Assembly: GCF_026342435.1 (NCBI RefSeq)
Contig: NZ_JAPEMT010000002.1
Coordinates: 2,480,001-2,544,000, forward strand
From: Streptomyces sp. NBC_00237
Lineage (GTDB): Bacteria > Actinomycetota > Actinomycetes > Streptomycetales > Streptomycetaceae
Length of the DNA: 64,000 nucleotides
Direction: 5' to 3'
Shown here: piece by piece, positions 43,580 to 51,712 of the stretch
Position numbering within the stretch: position 1 is the first letter of the stretch
Layout: each line of letters opens with the position of its first letter
Program-made: the position numbers and the translations under genes
The notes under the pieces: model-generated
The model's database searches: none
Told to the model about the DNA's origin: nothing
The model's input: the letters and a program-made list of their open reading frames with translations, nothing else

Positions 43580-44097
43580 GCGGTCACCTCGCCGGTACGG
43601 GTGGGGTGGGGGGTGGGGGTGTGCGGGTGCGCGGGGGCCGGGCGGGGGGTAGCGGAGGCGTGCGGCCGTACCGGGGTGGGGCGGGGGGAAGCGGAGAGGT
43701 GCGGCCGTACCGGAGTGGGGCGGGGGGAAGCGGAGAGGTGCGGCTCCGCCGGGGGCCGCCCCTTGCCCACCCGTTCCGCCCTCTGGGCGGCCCAGCTGCC
43801 CAAGGGGCTCGGACGGTGGGCGGCCCAGCTGCCCAAGGGGCTCGGACGGTGGGCGGCCCAGCTGCCCAAGGGGCTCGGGCGGTGGGCGGCCCAGCTGCCC
43901 AAGGGGCTCGGGCGGTGGGCGGCCCAGCTGCCCAAGGGGCTCGGGCGGTGGGCGGCCCAGCTGCCCAAGGGGCTCGGGCGGTGGGCGGCCCAGCTGCCCA
44001 AGGGGCTCGGGCGGTGGGCGGCGCGGCTGGCCGAGGGGGTCGGGTGGTGGGCCGCGCAGCTGGTCAAGGGGGTCGGGGGCGTACTGGCGTGGGGCAT
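43576..44097 (-). CDS. Tandem-repeat ORF coupled on both sides inside the betaine operon
   Basis: A 173-residue open frame, MPHASTPPTPLTSCAAHH... Its ATG overlaps the OpuAA stop (44095-44099) and its TGA overlaps the OpuAB start (43576-43579), both as ATGA. The middle is seven exact HRPSPLGSWAA units from a 33-bp repeat, flanked by decayed copies. The C-terminal third has two PHLSASPRPTPVR units and a variant from a 39-bp repeat. No known domain, signal or membrane span. Both unit lengths are multiples of three, so copy change keeps coupling. It might be a translated spacer rather than a functional protein. Confidence 0.55.
   Translation of the reverse strand: MPHASTPPTPLTSCAAHHPTPSASRAAHRPSPLGSWAAHRPSPLGSWAAHRPSPLGSWAAHRPSPLGSWAAHRPSPLGSWAAHRPSPLGSWAAHRPSPLGSWAAQRAERVGKGRPPAEPHLSASPRPTPVRPHLSASPRPTPVRPHASATPRPAPAHPHTPTPHPTRTGEVTA
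43621..43737. repeat. 39-bp tandem repeat (three units)
   Basis: Two near-identical 39-bp units at 43660-43698 and 43699-43737 (start GTGCGGCCGTACCGG), preceded by a more divergent unit at 43621-43659. They encode the PHLSASPRPTPVR peptide on the minus strand. Confidence 0.85.
43784..44031. repeat. 33-bp tandem repeat (about 7.5 units)
   Basis: CAAGGGGCTCGG starts at 43801, 43834, 43867, 43900, 43933, 43966 and 43999, an exact 33-bp period. The first two units have GGACGG, the rest GGGCGG. Decayed units continue to about 44080. The units touch each other without spacers, so this is not CRISPR. Confidence 0.95.
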
Positions 44098-45191
44098 CAG
44101 GCGGTCACCGCCAGGGTTCCGGCTACTACGGAGAGGAGGCAGGCGCGGTCGACGATGCCCAGGAGGCGGCCGTCGGACATCACGCGGGCCGTGGGCTCGC
44201 CGGTGCGGACCAGGGCTTCGATGGCCTCGGAGACGGGGGCTTCCGGGGGGACCGCGGGGCCGGATTCCGCGTCGCCCGGTTCCGGGGTGCGCATCGCGGA
44301 GGCGACGGTGAGGACCTGCTCGCGGGGGACGTCGCGGACGAAGTCGCGCACGTAGTCGTCGGCCGGGGAGCCGACGATCTCCTCCGGGGTGCCGAGCTGC
44401 ACGATCTCGCCGTCGCGCATCAGGGCGATGCGGTCGCCCAGGCGCAGTGCCTCGTTGAGGTCGTGGGTGATGAACACCATCGTGCGCCCCTCCTCCTGGT
44501 GGAGGCGGATGACCTCTTCCTGCATGTCGCGTCGGATGAGGGGGTCCAGGGCGCTGAACGGCTCGTCGAAGAGCAGGACTTCGGGGTCGACCGCGAGGGC
44601 GCGGGCCAGGCCCACGCGCTGTTGCTGGCCGCCGGAGAGCTGACCGGGGCGGCGGTTCTCCAGCCCGTCGAGGCCGACCTTGGACACGACCTCGGCGGCC
44701 TTCGCGCGCCGCTCGGCCTTGCCCATGCCCTGCACTTCGAGCCCGTACGCGACGTTGTCGAGGACCGTACGGTGCGGGAGCAGGCCGAAGTGCTGGAAGA
44801 CCATGGCGGCGCGGTGGCGGCGGAGTTCGCGCAGGCGGGACTTGTCCATGGAGAGGACGTCCTCGCCGTCGATGGCGAGCGCGCCCGAGGTCGGCTCGAT
44901 GAGCCGGGTCAGACAGCGGACCAGGGTCGACTTTCCGGAGCCGGACAGCCCCATGACGACGAAGACCTCGCCCTTCTTCACGTCGAAGGAGACGTCGCGG
45001 ACGGCGGCCGTGCAGCCGGTGCGCTCGCGGAGTTCGGGCACGGAGAGGCCGGTGAGGGCCTTGTCGCCGGGGACCTTGTCGGCCTTGGGGCCGAAGACCT
45101 TCCAGAGGTTCCGTACGGAGAAGACGGGCTCGGCGGAGGCGGAGTCGGCGGGCGGCTCGGCCTGGCTCTGTGCAGTGGTCGTCGTACTCAT
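44097..45191 (-). CDS. opuAA: Glycine betaine ABC transporter ATP-binding protein
   Basis: A 364-residue ATPase. Walker A GLSGSGKST, Q-loop MVFQHFGLLPH, signature LSGGQQQRVGLARAL, Walker B EVLLFDEPFSALDPL, switch His in ITHDL. The C-terminal ~100 residues hold a partial CBS-like regulatory region (EAIEALVRTGEPTARVMSDGRLLGIVDRA), which in OpuA proteins senses ionic strength. Its start overlaps the GMC dehydrogenase stop (TAATG). Confidence 0.94.
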   Translation of the reverse strand: MSTTTTAQSQAEPPADSASAEPVFSVRNLWKVFGPKADKVPGDKALTGLSVPELRERTGCTAAVRDVSFDVKKGEVFVVMGLSGSGKSTLVRCLTRLIEPTSGALAIDGEDVLSMDKSRLRELRRHRAAMVFQHFGLLPHRTVLDNVAYGLEVQGMGKAERRAKAAEVVSKVGLDGLENRRPGQLSGGQQQRVGLARALAVDPEVLLFDEPFSALDPLIRRDMQEEVIRLHQEEGRTMVFITHDLNEALRLGDRIALMRDGEIVQLGTPEEIVGSPADDYVRDFVRDVPREQVLTVASAMRTPEPGDAESGPAVPPEAPVSEAIEALVRTGEPTARVMSDGRLLGIVDRACLLSVVAGTLAVTA

Positions 45192-46747
45192 TACGCGGCA
45201 CCTCCGGAGATGGTCGGTTGCTGCTGGGCGTGTACCAGCAGCTCTGCGCACTTCTCGCCGACCATCAGGACCCCGATCATCGGGTTGACGGCGGTCATGG
45301 TGGGGAAGACGGAAGCGTCGGCGATGCGGATGCCGTCGAGTCCCTTGATCTTCAAGTCGGGTGTGACGACGGCGAGTTCGTCGCTCGCGGCGCCCATCTT
45401 GCAGGTGCCCGCCGGGTGGTAGACGGTGTGCGCGACCTTGCGCGCGTACTCGCTCAGCTCTTCGTCGGAGGTGACGTCGGGGCCGGGGCAGACCTCGCGC
45501 TTGAGCCAGCCGGAGAGCGGGGCCGCCGCCGCGATCTCGCGGGCGATCCTGATGCCGTCGACGAGGGTGCGTCCGTCGTGGTCGTCCTCGTCGGTGAAGT
45601 ACCGGAAGTCGAGGGCGGGCTTGACGGCCGGGTCGGCGCTGGTGAGGTAGAGGCGGCCGCGGCTGCGCGGCTTGGGGATGTTGGGGGTCATCGACACGCC
45701 GTGCGCGGGGCGTTCGTAGCCGAGGCGCTCGGGGTTGTCGGTGAAGGGGATTTGGTAGAAGTGGAACATCAGGTCGGGGCCCGCGTGCTCCGGGTCGCGC
45801 TTCACGAACAGCCCCGCGTCCGAATCCATCGCCGAGTTCTCGGGGATCGGCCCGTTCGTCTCCCAGACGATGACGGACTCGGGGTGGTCGAGGAGGTTCT
45901 CGCCCACGCCGGGAAGGTCGACGGCGACGGGTATGCCGAGCGCTTCGAGGTCGCGGGCCGGGCCTATGCCGGAGTGCAGGAGCAGCCGGGGGGTGTCCAC
46001 CGCACCGGCGCAGACGAGGACTTCGCGGGTGGCCCGGACGAGGACCTCCTCGCCCTCCTTGGTGCGGACGCGGACGCCGCGCGCCCGGGTGCCGTCGAGC
46101 TCCAGCTCGTACGCCCAGGTCTCCAGCAGGATGTGGAGGTTCGGGCGGTCCAGGAACGGGTGGAGGTACGCCACGGACGCGGACGAGCGCTTGTTGCTCT
46201 CGGGGTGGTAGGCGAGGTCGAAGAAGCCGACGCCGTCCTCGAAGGGCTTCTGGTTGAAGCTCTCGACGCGGGGGACGCCGAGGGCGCTCTGTGCGGCGTC
46301 GACGAAGTCGCGGGCGATGGCGTTCCGGTCGGCCTCGTCGACGGGGACGATGTTGTTGCGCAGCTTGGAGAAGTACGGGTCCATGGCGGCGGCCCCCCAC
46401 CCCTCGGCGCCGTTGGCCTCCCACTCGTCCCAGTCACTCGGCAGCGGCTTGAAGGCGATGAGGGTGTTGTGCGAGGAGCAGCCGCCGAGGACGCGGGCGC
46501 GGCTGTGCCGGATGTGGGAGTTGCCGCGCGGCTGCTCCGTCGTCGGGTAGTCGTAGTCCAGCTCACCGCCGAGGAGGCCCATCCAGCGGCGCAGGGTGAG
46601 GACTTCGGGGCGGTCGACGTCGGAGGGTCCGCCTTCGATGACGGCGACGCGGATGTCGGGGTCCTCGGTGAGGCGGGACGCGATCACGGATCCGGCGGTG
46701 CCGCCGCCGACGACGACGTAGTCGTACTCGTGAAGTGACTCGGGCAT
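45191..46747 (-). CDS. betA: GMC-family choline dehydrogenase-like oxidoreductase
   Basis: A 518-residue flavoenzyme. VVVGGGTAGSVIASRL is the FAD loop. RVLGGCSSHNTLIAFKP is the GMC signature 1, VCAGAVDTPRLLLHSGIGP signature 2, and VYHPAGTCKMG holds the catalytic histidine (HPAGTC). Sited between betB and the OpuA transporter, choline oxidation to betaine aldehyde is the best guess. GMC enzymes vary in substrate, so this is inferred from context. It overlaps opuAA by one base. Confidence 0.87.
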   Translation of the reverse strand: MPESLHEYDYVVVGGGTAGSVIASRLTEDPDIRVAVIEGGPSDVDRPEVLTLRRWMGLLGGELDYDYPTTEQPRGNSHIRHSRARVLGGCSSHNTLIAFKPLPSDWDEWEANGAEGWGAAAMDPYFSKLRNNIVPVDEADRNAIARDFVDAAQSALGVPRVESFNQKPFEDGVGFFDLAYHPESNKRSSASVAYLHPFLDRPNLHILLETWAYELELDGTRARGVRVRTKEGEEVLVRATREVLVCAGAVDTPRLLLHSGIGPARDLEALGIPVAVDLPGVGENLLDHPESVIVWETNGPIPENSAMDSDAGLFVKRDPEHAGPDLMFHFYQIPFTDNPERLGYERPAHGVSMTPNIPKPRSRGRLYLTSADPAVKPALDFRYFTDEDDHDGRTLVDGIRIAREIAAAAPLSGWLKREVCPGPDVTSDEELSEYARKVAHTVYHPAGTCKMGAASDELAVVTPDLKIKGLDGIRIADASVFPTMTAVNPMIGVLMVGEKCAELLVHAQQQPTISGGAA

Positions 46748-46809
46748 ATGGTGCTGCTCCTCTTCTGGCGAAGGTTCTGACGCGTAATGGGTTGGGGGGG
46801 ACGGGGGTT

Positions 46810-46979
46810 GGGCGGGGGCTGCGAAGCAGCCCTCCAGGGGCGCGGGGAACTGCGCGACCAGCCACAACACCACCCGCACGTGTCCGGGACAGCCGCGCGG
46901 CAAGCGCTCTAGGTGAAGGGGCGGGTCAGGGGCATCAACCCGCCGAAGGCGGGCGGGGGTTCGGGGGCGGAGCCCCCGG
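46810..46979. repeat. Dispersed intergenic repeat, copy B
   Basis: Core 46810-46883 shares GGGGCTGCGAAGCA, the CAGGGGCGCGGGGAACTGCG block and CGACCAGCCAC with copy A at 33492. The tail hairpin GGGTTCGGGGGCGGAGCCCC (46956-46979 region) is separated from the core here by about 70 bases. It lies about 60 bases upstream of the betA start, between co-directional genes, like copy A. Confidence 0.85.
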
Positions 46980-47027
46980 AACGAACCGCAACCACCCACT
47001 CACCCGCACCCCCCGGGAAGGGCGGGA

Positions 47028-48527
47028 TCAGCCGCCGAACCACCGCACCGGCTTCGGATCCAGGTTCTGGTAAATGTGCTTCGACTCCCGGTACTCGGCC
47101 AGCCCCGCCGGGCCCAGCTCCCGCCCCACGCCGGACTTCCCGAACCCGCCCCACTCCGCCTGCGGCAAGTAGGGGTGGAAGTCGTTGATCCACACCGTCC
47201 CGTGCCGCAGCTTCGCGGCGACCCGCCGCGCCCGCGCGGCATCCGCCGACCAGACCCCGCCCGCGAGCCCGTACTCGGTGTCATTGGCGAGGGCGATCGC
47301 CTCCGCCTCGGTGACGAAGGTCTCGACCGTCAGGATCGGCCCGAAGGTCTCCTCCCGCACGACCCGCATGTCCCGGTGGCACCCGTCGAGCACGGTCGGC
47401 CGGTAGAAGTACCCCTCGTACCCGGCCCCTTCGGGACGCGAGCCCCCCGCCCGCAGCACGGCGCCTTCCTCCAGCGCGGCGGCGACGTAGTACTCCGTCT
47501 TCTCCAACTGCGAGGCGGAGACGAGCGGCCCGCACTCGACGCCCTTCTCGGTCCCCCGCCCGATCCGGATCTTCTCGGCCCGCCGCGCCAGCTCGGCGAC
47601 GAACCGCTCCCGGACCGACTCCTCGACGATGAGCCGCGACCCGGCCGAACACACCTGACCGCTGTGGATGAAGGCGGCGTTCAGCGCCTGATCGACGGCG
47701 GTGTCAAACCCCTCCTCCGTCTCACACGCATCCGCGAAGACGACGTTGGGGTTCTTCCCGCCCAGCTCCAGGGCGACCTTCTTCACCGTCTCCGCGGCGG
47801 CCTGCATGACCTTCGTACCGCTGAGAAGCCCACCCGTGAACGACACCAGGTCGACCTCCGGGTGCTCAGCCATCCGCGCACCCACCGAAGCCCCGGGCCC
47901 GGTGACAACGTTCGCCACGCCCTCGGGCAACCCCGCCTCGACGAGCAGCGCCACGAGCGCGACCGTCGTCATGGGCGTGATCTCGCTCGGCTTGACCACG
48001 AAAGTGTTGCCCGCCGCCAACGCCGGAGCGATCTTCCAACTCGCCTGAAGCAGCGGGTAGTTCCAGGGCGTGATCAGCGCACAGACACCCACCGGCTCGT
48101 GCACCACGACGCTGTGAACGCTGGCCGACCCCGCATCCACAACACGTCCCGCGCCCTCCCCGATCACCAGATCGGCGAAGTACCGGAAGGCATCGGTGAC
48201 GCAGTCGATGTCGACGCGCCCCTCCTCCACGGTCTTCCCGGCGTCCTGCGCCTCCAGCCGTCCCAGTTCCTCGCGGTCCCGCTGGAGCAGGTCCGCGACC
48301 CGGCGCAGCAGCGCGGCCCGCTCGGCGGTCGGCGTCTGCGGCCACACGCCCTGCCCGCCCGCGAACGCCCTGCTCGCGGCGGCAACAGCGGCGTCGACGT
48401 CGTCCGCGCCGCCCTCGGCGACCACGGCGAACGGCTTCGCGTCCGCGGGGTCGAGGATCTCGCGCGTGGAACCGGAGAGGGCTGCCCGCCACTCCCCGCC
48501 CACATGGATGGTCTTTTCTGCCGACAC
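47028..48527 (-). CDS. betB: Betaine-aldehyde dehydrogenase-like ALDH
   Basis: About 499 residues from GTG 48527, with GGAAGG 11 bases upstream. NAD-binding ITPWNYPLLQASWKIAPALAAGN, VKPSEITP, FTGGLLSGTKVM, catalytic Glu in LELGGKNPN and the Cys nucleophile in HSGQVCSAGSR. It oxidises betaine aldehyde to glycine betaine using NAD(P). It heads the leftward bet/opu operon; the 280-base gap to betA holds repeat copy B, so a second promoter there is possible. Confidence 0.93.
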   Translation of the reverse strand: MSAEKTIHVGGEWRAALSGSTREILDPADAKPFAVVAEGGADDVDAAVAAASRAFAGGQGVWPQTPTAERAALLRRVADLLQRDREELGRLEAQDAGKTVEEGRVDIDCVTDAFRYFADLVIGEGAGRVVDAGSASVHSVVVHEPVGVCALITPWNYPLLQASWKIAPALAAGNTFVVKPSEITPMTTVALVALLVEAGLPEGVANVVTGPGASVGARMAEHPEVDLVSFTGGLLSGTKVMQAAAETVKKVALELGGKNPNVVFADACETEEGFDTAVDQALNAAFIHSGQVCSAGSRLIVEESVRERFVAELARRAEKIRIGRGTEKGVECGPLVSASQLEKTEYYVAAALEEGAVLRAGGSRPEGAGYEGYFYRPTVLDGCHRDMRVVREETFGPILTVETFVTEAEAIALANDTEYGLAGGVWSADAARARRVAAKLRHGTVWINDFHPYLPQAEWGGFGKSGVGRELGPAGLAEYRESKHIYQNLDPKPVRWFGG

Positions 48528-48733
48528 GACGCTTTCGCCTTCCGTTACCGAGAGGACCAGAGGTGCTGGCCCCCGCCAGGAGAACTGGCGGCGGAACCCC
48601 TCCCCCGGGCGGGCGAAAGCATGCCGTTTACGTGGCCGAAAGTGCCATGAGTCACTTTCCGTGGGGACAAAAGACCTGATCAGGGCGGATGTGACCCCGG
48701 AGGCAACCAACCCCCCGGGGCCGAAAACGCCCC

Positions 48734-49084
48734 TCACCGCCCCTGGACGGCCGCCGCCTCCTTGGTCAGGACGACGGCCTCGTACAGCCCGAGCCCCGGC
48801 TCGGCCTTCCGCAGCGCCTTGATCGCCCGCACGGAGTCGGCCTCGACCGCGACGCCGGCCGCTTCGATACGTTCCCGGGCCCACCGCCCCCGGATCTCGG
48901 CCTGCGGGGCCTGGGGCGCGTCGACCAGAATCGCCACGGCCCGCTCCAGCCCCGGCCGCTCGGCGTCACCGGCCCCGGTGGCATCGAGGGCATCGCGCAG
49001 CAGCCCGAGCAGGGCGTCGCGATCGCTGAGGGCGATGACGTGGAGGTCACGCTTGGAGAAGTGGCGGGTGAGAGCGTCGGCCAT
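48734..49084 (-). CDS. Hypothetical soluble protein upstream of betB
   Basis: A 116-residue Ala/Leu-rich protein, MADALTRHFSKRDLHVIALS, with predicted helices and alternating strands (for example AVAILVDAPQAPQAE and GVAVEADSVRAIKALRKA). No signal or membrane span. GGGGAT precedes the ATG at 49084. It is leftward like betB, with about 200 bases between, so it may be co-regulated. No family recognised. Confidence 0.6.
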   Translation of the reverse strand: MADALTRHFSKRDLHVIALSDRDALLGLLRDALDATGAGDAERPGLERAVAILVDAPQAPQAEIRGRWARERIEAAGVAVEADSVRAIKALRKAEPGLGLYEAVVLTKEAAAVQGR

Positions 49085-49472
49085 GGAAGATCCCCGGGGT
49101 CGTACGAGAAGCGGTCAATGCGCGGCTAGCGCCGCAGTGAACCCCAGCAAGCCCCACCTGATCAACTTCCGAGATGCAACCGCTTTGCACTCGCGCCTCC
49201 CCGCAGGGGCTCGGCAGCTGAAGCACTCCTGCAACTCGCCTACAAAGAACGGCAGTTGAGGCCAACAGTTGCATCACTCGCGTGTACGGTAGCAAAGAAG
49301 AGCGACACCGCTGACGCGGTGCAACGCTCTTTCTTCGTGCCGGACCGCCTGGACGCCATCAACGTCGCCCCGGGCCGGCCGCCCTCCCACGCGATCGCCC
49401 CGCACACGAGAGAAGGGTGGCAAGGGGCCGAACGGCGCACGCCAGGAACCACACGGGAAAGGAAGAGCCGCT
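49085..49472. other. Intergenic region at the edge of the LuxR/peptide cassette
   Basis: No supported gene in 388 bases. It is less GC-rich than the core genes. It holds a strong hairpin around 49299-49330 with T-run, described separately. The promoter for the LuxR gene should lie within its right half; no clear -35/-10 pair was found. An open frame from TTG 49256 exists but has no ribosome site. Confidence 0.5.
49293..49334 (+). terminator. Terminator hairpin AGAGCG-CACCGC / GCGGTG-CGCTCT
   Basis: Stem AGAGCG/CGCTCT (49299-49304 with 49325-49330) and CACCGC/GCGGTG (49306-49311 with 49316-49321), TGAC loop, flanked by AAAGA and TTCTTC. It can work in either direction. It marks a probable boundary of the accessory cassette. 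Confidence 0.75.
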
Positions 49473-49850
49473 GTGTTAGTCAGCACCGGGGAAGAATCAG
49501 GCACCCCCAGAACAGCCGTGCACTCCAGGGAAGCACCACACACACCGGGGGACCCCGCCGGCATCCCCCGATTGACCCCACGGGAAGGCGAAGTCCTCCG
49601 TCTCCTGGGAGCGGCCGTTCAGAACCGCGAGATCGGCAAACGCCTGGGCATCGCGGAACGAACGGTCAAAGCACATCTTGGCAACCTCATGAGCAAGATC
49701 GCTGTCACCACTCGCATCGAAGCGGCGATATTCGCATACGCACATTACGGCGCCCTCACCGAGAGGGCAACGCACGGCGATGACAAGCCTTCAGCCCCAC
49801 GGACCCGGCGGAGCAACCCTGCACACACCGACGTCGTCCCTCCCCTCTGA
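49473..49850 (+). CDS. LuxR-type HTH regulator with a TTA codon
   Basis: A 125-residue protein from GTG 49473 (AAGGAAGAG just upstream). The second codon is TTA, the rare leucine codon read by the bldA tRNA in Streptomyces, so translation should depend on developmental stage. LTPREGEVLRLLGAAVQNREIGKRLGIAERTVKAHLGNLMSKI is the LuxR C-terminal DNA-binding helix set. No receiver or other sensing domain precedes it. It heads a rightward cassette with two small membrane proteins and a secreted peptide and is the likely activator. Confidence 0.88.
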   Translation: MLVSTGEESGTPRTAVHSREAPHTPGDPAGIPRLTPREGEVLRLLGAAVQNREIGKRLGIAERTVKAHLGNLMSKIAVTTRIEAAIFAYAHYGALTERATHGDDKPSAPRTRRSNPAHTDVVPPL

Positions 49851-49894
49851 TCGCCGTTCACCGTTCACCACAACCAAGCCAACGGAAAGTGAAG

Positions 49895-50230
49895 ATGACC
49901 ACCACAGGCGACCCGTGCACCACCGGCAGCGCCGATGGCGCGGAGAGCGCGGAGCCGGACGTGTCCGTCCACCCGCGGGTACTCGGCGGCGAGGAGTGGG
50001 GGCTGGTCCTCCTCGTCCTGGCTGTCGTTCCGTACCAGCTCTTCGTTCGCAGCGATCCGGAGAAGGCATGGCTCATCTACCTCGCCGCCTGCGCGGGTGC
50101 CGGCATCCTCCTCACCGCGTCCCTCTTCATGAAATGGAAGCCGGGGCGGTTCACCGTCTGGGTACTCGCCCTTCTCGCCACCACAGGAATCGCGCTCGCC
50201 CTGGCGATTCCAGGGAGATTCCCGTTCTGA
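49895..50230 (+). CDS. Small three-helix membrane protein
   Basis: A 111-residue protein (ATG 49895; GGA 8 bases upstream; GTG 49889 is too close). Helices near residues 35-51 (GLVLLVLAVVPYQLFV), 58-79 (AWLIYLAACAGAGILLTASLFM) and 86-105 (FTVWVLALLATTGIALALAI). A Glu/Asp-rich N-terminus faces inward or outward. No family recognised. Possible immunity or transport partner of the secreted peptide (inference). Confidence 0.7.
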   Translation: MTTTGDPCTTGSADGAESAEPDVSVHPRVLGGEEWGLVLLVLAVVPYQLFVRSDPEKAWLIYLAACAGAGILLTASLFMKWKPGRFTVWVLALLATTGIALALAIPGRFPF

Positions 50231-50277
50231 GGGGATTTTCCCCATCCATTCGCGACAAGCAAGGAGTACGGAACGCC

Positions 50278-50550
50278 ATGGGCCAGTCAATGGACGTAGA
50301 AAGCCGTAAAGCTTCATGGGAAATGCCCGCACTGCTGCTCCTTCCGGTCGTCCCCATCATGATTTTCACCGACCTCGGGACGGGCTGGCTCGTTGCCTCA
50401 TGGGCCCTCTGGGGGATCGCCCTGGTCCTCGGGGCGGCGCAGTGGTCCCTGACGTCCAGGAACGGGTTGGACGGGTGGATCGCCAGGGTGGGGATCGTGG
50501 TCTTCCACGTACTCCTGCCGGTAGTGGCCTGGTTGCTCTTCACCGCCTAG
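50278..50550 (+). CDS. Second small three-helix membrane protein
   Basis: A 90-residue protein with AAGGAG 11 bases before the ATG. Helices near residues 16-32 (MPALLLLPVVPIMIFTDL), 35-55 (GWLVASWALWGIALVLGAAQW) and 66-90 (VGIVVFHVLLPVVAWLLFTA). Similar in size and topology to the preceding gene, 47 bases away, and probably co-transcribed. No known family. Confidence 0.7.
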   Translation: MGQSMDVESRKASWEMPALLLLPVVPIMIFTDLGTGWLVASWALWGIALVLGAAQWSLTSRNGLDGWIARVGIVVFHVLLPVVAWLLFTA

Positions 50551-50738
50551 GCCGCGAGAACACCGGCCGAGGGATTCCTGCCCGAAATGGCGATGCCCGA
50601 GTAGGCGATGCCTGAATGGCCAGTGACCCAATGGACGTTGCACGAACGGACAATGCCCCGTCGTGCCACGCCCAAAGAAGCAATAGCAGCACGTCGACAC
50701 CCTTGCCAGGATTGCGGAGCCGGAACACCCGGCGCCAC

Positions 50739-50774
50739 AGGGTCGGTTGAGAGGGCATACCGATCGCCGACCCT
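50739..50774. promoter_or_regulatory. Inverted repeat AGGGTCGG / CCGACCCT upstream of the secreted-peptide gene
   Basis: Perfect 8-bp arms separated by 20 bases, ending 27 bases before the peptide gene ATG. It may be a regulator-binding site or a mRNA hairpin controlling the peptide gene. Bases 50551-50738 contain repeated GGCGATGCC-like words but no gene. Confidence 0.5.
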
Positions 50775-50801
50775 GCGAGATCGCATCAGCGAGGGGCAGG
50801 A

Positions 50802-51290
50802 ATGGCAATGAACAACAAACTCCGTATGACCGCAGCGGGAATAGCCACAGCCGTCGCACTCGGCGTGGCCGCTCCAGCGGCACAGGCCAGGAGCACCCAG
50901 GCTCCAGCCCGTGCCGCCGCGGTCCAGACAGTCCAGGTGGGCAGTCAGAGCCTGACTGCCCACCAGCTCACCACACTGGCCGGCCTGTCCACGCAGGCCC
51001 AGACCACCGGCCAGGTCACTGCTGCCGACGTGGCCGCCCTCAAGCAGGCCGGTCTCAGGGGTGGCAAGCTCAGCGCCATCCTGGCGGTCATCAAGAAGGT
51101 TCCGGGCGCCTTCAAGTGGCTCAGCAGCGCCGCCAAGTCCTCCTACAAGGCGGCCAAGGGCAACCTCAGCAAGGCCGCGAAGATCCTGCGCACGAAGATC
51201 CTGCAGCTCAGCTCGTGGAACCCGGTCCGCTGGATCCTCAGCAAGATCGACCACAACACGCTCACCCGCATCATCGACTTCTTCAGCTGA
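50802..51290 (+). CDS. Secreted, strongly cationic peptide precursor (candidate antimicrobial)
   Basis: 162 residues (ATG 50802, or 50808 with AGG upstream). Sec signal RMTAAGIATAVALGVAAPAAQA cleaving after residue ~29, then a neutral Gln/Thr/Ala-rich segment, then at 87-88 a GG pair, and a C-terminal 74 residues with 14 Lys/Arg and only two Asp. Stretches KLSAILAVIKKVPGAFKWL, SSAAKSSYKAAKGNLSKAAK and WILSKIDHNTLTRIIDFF would form amphipathic helices. No cysteines. It resembles a pore-forming peptide precursor in composition only; no homologue is recognised. Follows two membrane proteins and a TTA-codon LuxR. Confidence 0.7.
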   Translation: MAMNNKLRMTAAGIATAVALGVAAPAAQARSTQAPARAAAVQTVQVGSQSLTAHQLTTLAGLSTQAQTTGQVTAADVAALKQAGLRGGKLSAILAVIKKVPGAFKWLSSAAKSSYKAAKGNLSKAAKILRTKILQLSSWNPVRWILSKIDHNTLTRIIDFFS

Positions 51291-51298
51291 GCACACCC

Positions 51299-51712
51299 CG
51301 CCGGCACTGCGGCGGCCTCGTAGTCGGCGGGCATCGGGCCGCCGCCCGACACCGCAGCCGACAGCGTGGGGCCCTCGACGTACTGAGTCGCCATCCACGG
51401 CGTCTCCGCCTCCGTGTCCGCGTCCGCGTCCGCGTCCGCGTCCGTGTCCAGGAGCGGCGCGGTGAACGCCCCGCTGGCCTGCCGCGCCGCGTGCACCTCG
51501 CGCGCGAATCGCTCGCGGAGCCGGGCGTCGTCGCCAGGTCGGGCCTGATCACCCTTGTCCGCGACGGCCCGCCCGGACGTCGAGGGGGCGAGGTACACCT
51601 CGCCCATGCCTCCCGCGCCCAGCAGTTCCTCGACCTCGTAGTGGCCCGGTCTCGTAGGCCGCTCGCTCCGCCCCCGTGCCCCGTGTGGTGTCGCGCGTCA
51701 CCCTGGTCAGCG
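51299..51712 (-). pseudogene. Decayed Ser/Thr protein kinase, N-lobe only
   Basis: The minus strand reads GHYEVEELLGAGGMGEVYLA (glycine loop), a nearby frame reads MIRPDLATTPG (from the canonical K-V-I-R-P-D segment), then RERFAREVHAARQASGAFTAPLLD returns to the first frame, showing at least two frameshifts. MATQYVEGPTLSAAV is the hinge. The catalytic loop and everything after it are missing: similarity stops at about 51305, next to the stop codon of the secreted-peptide gene. A GCGTCC hexamer run (51415-51450) expands a DADADA stretch. Confidence 0.75.

Noticed and set aside
43784..44031. Possible CRISPR array
   Set aside because: The 33-bp units are contiguous without spacers and no cas genes are near. 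It is a coding tandem repeat.
41591..44311. A 906-codon plus-strand open frame
   Set aside because: It is antisense to opuAC, opuAB, the repeat ORF and part of opuAA. Open phases on the opposite strand are expected at this GC content, and it has no ribosome site or family match.
49256..49783. Plus-strand frame overlapping the LuxR gene
   Set aside because: It starts at a TTG with no ribosome site, crosses the terminator hairpin and runs out of frame through LuxR. Not supported as a gene.
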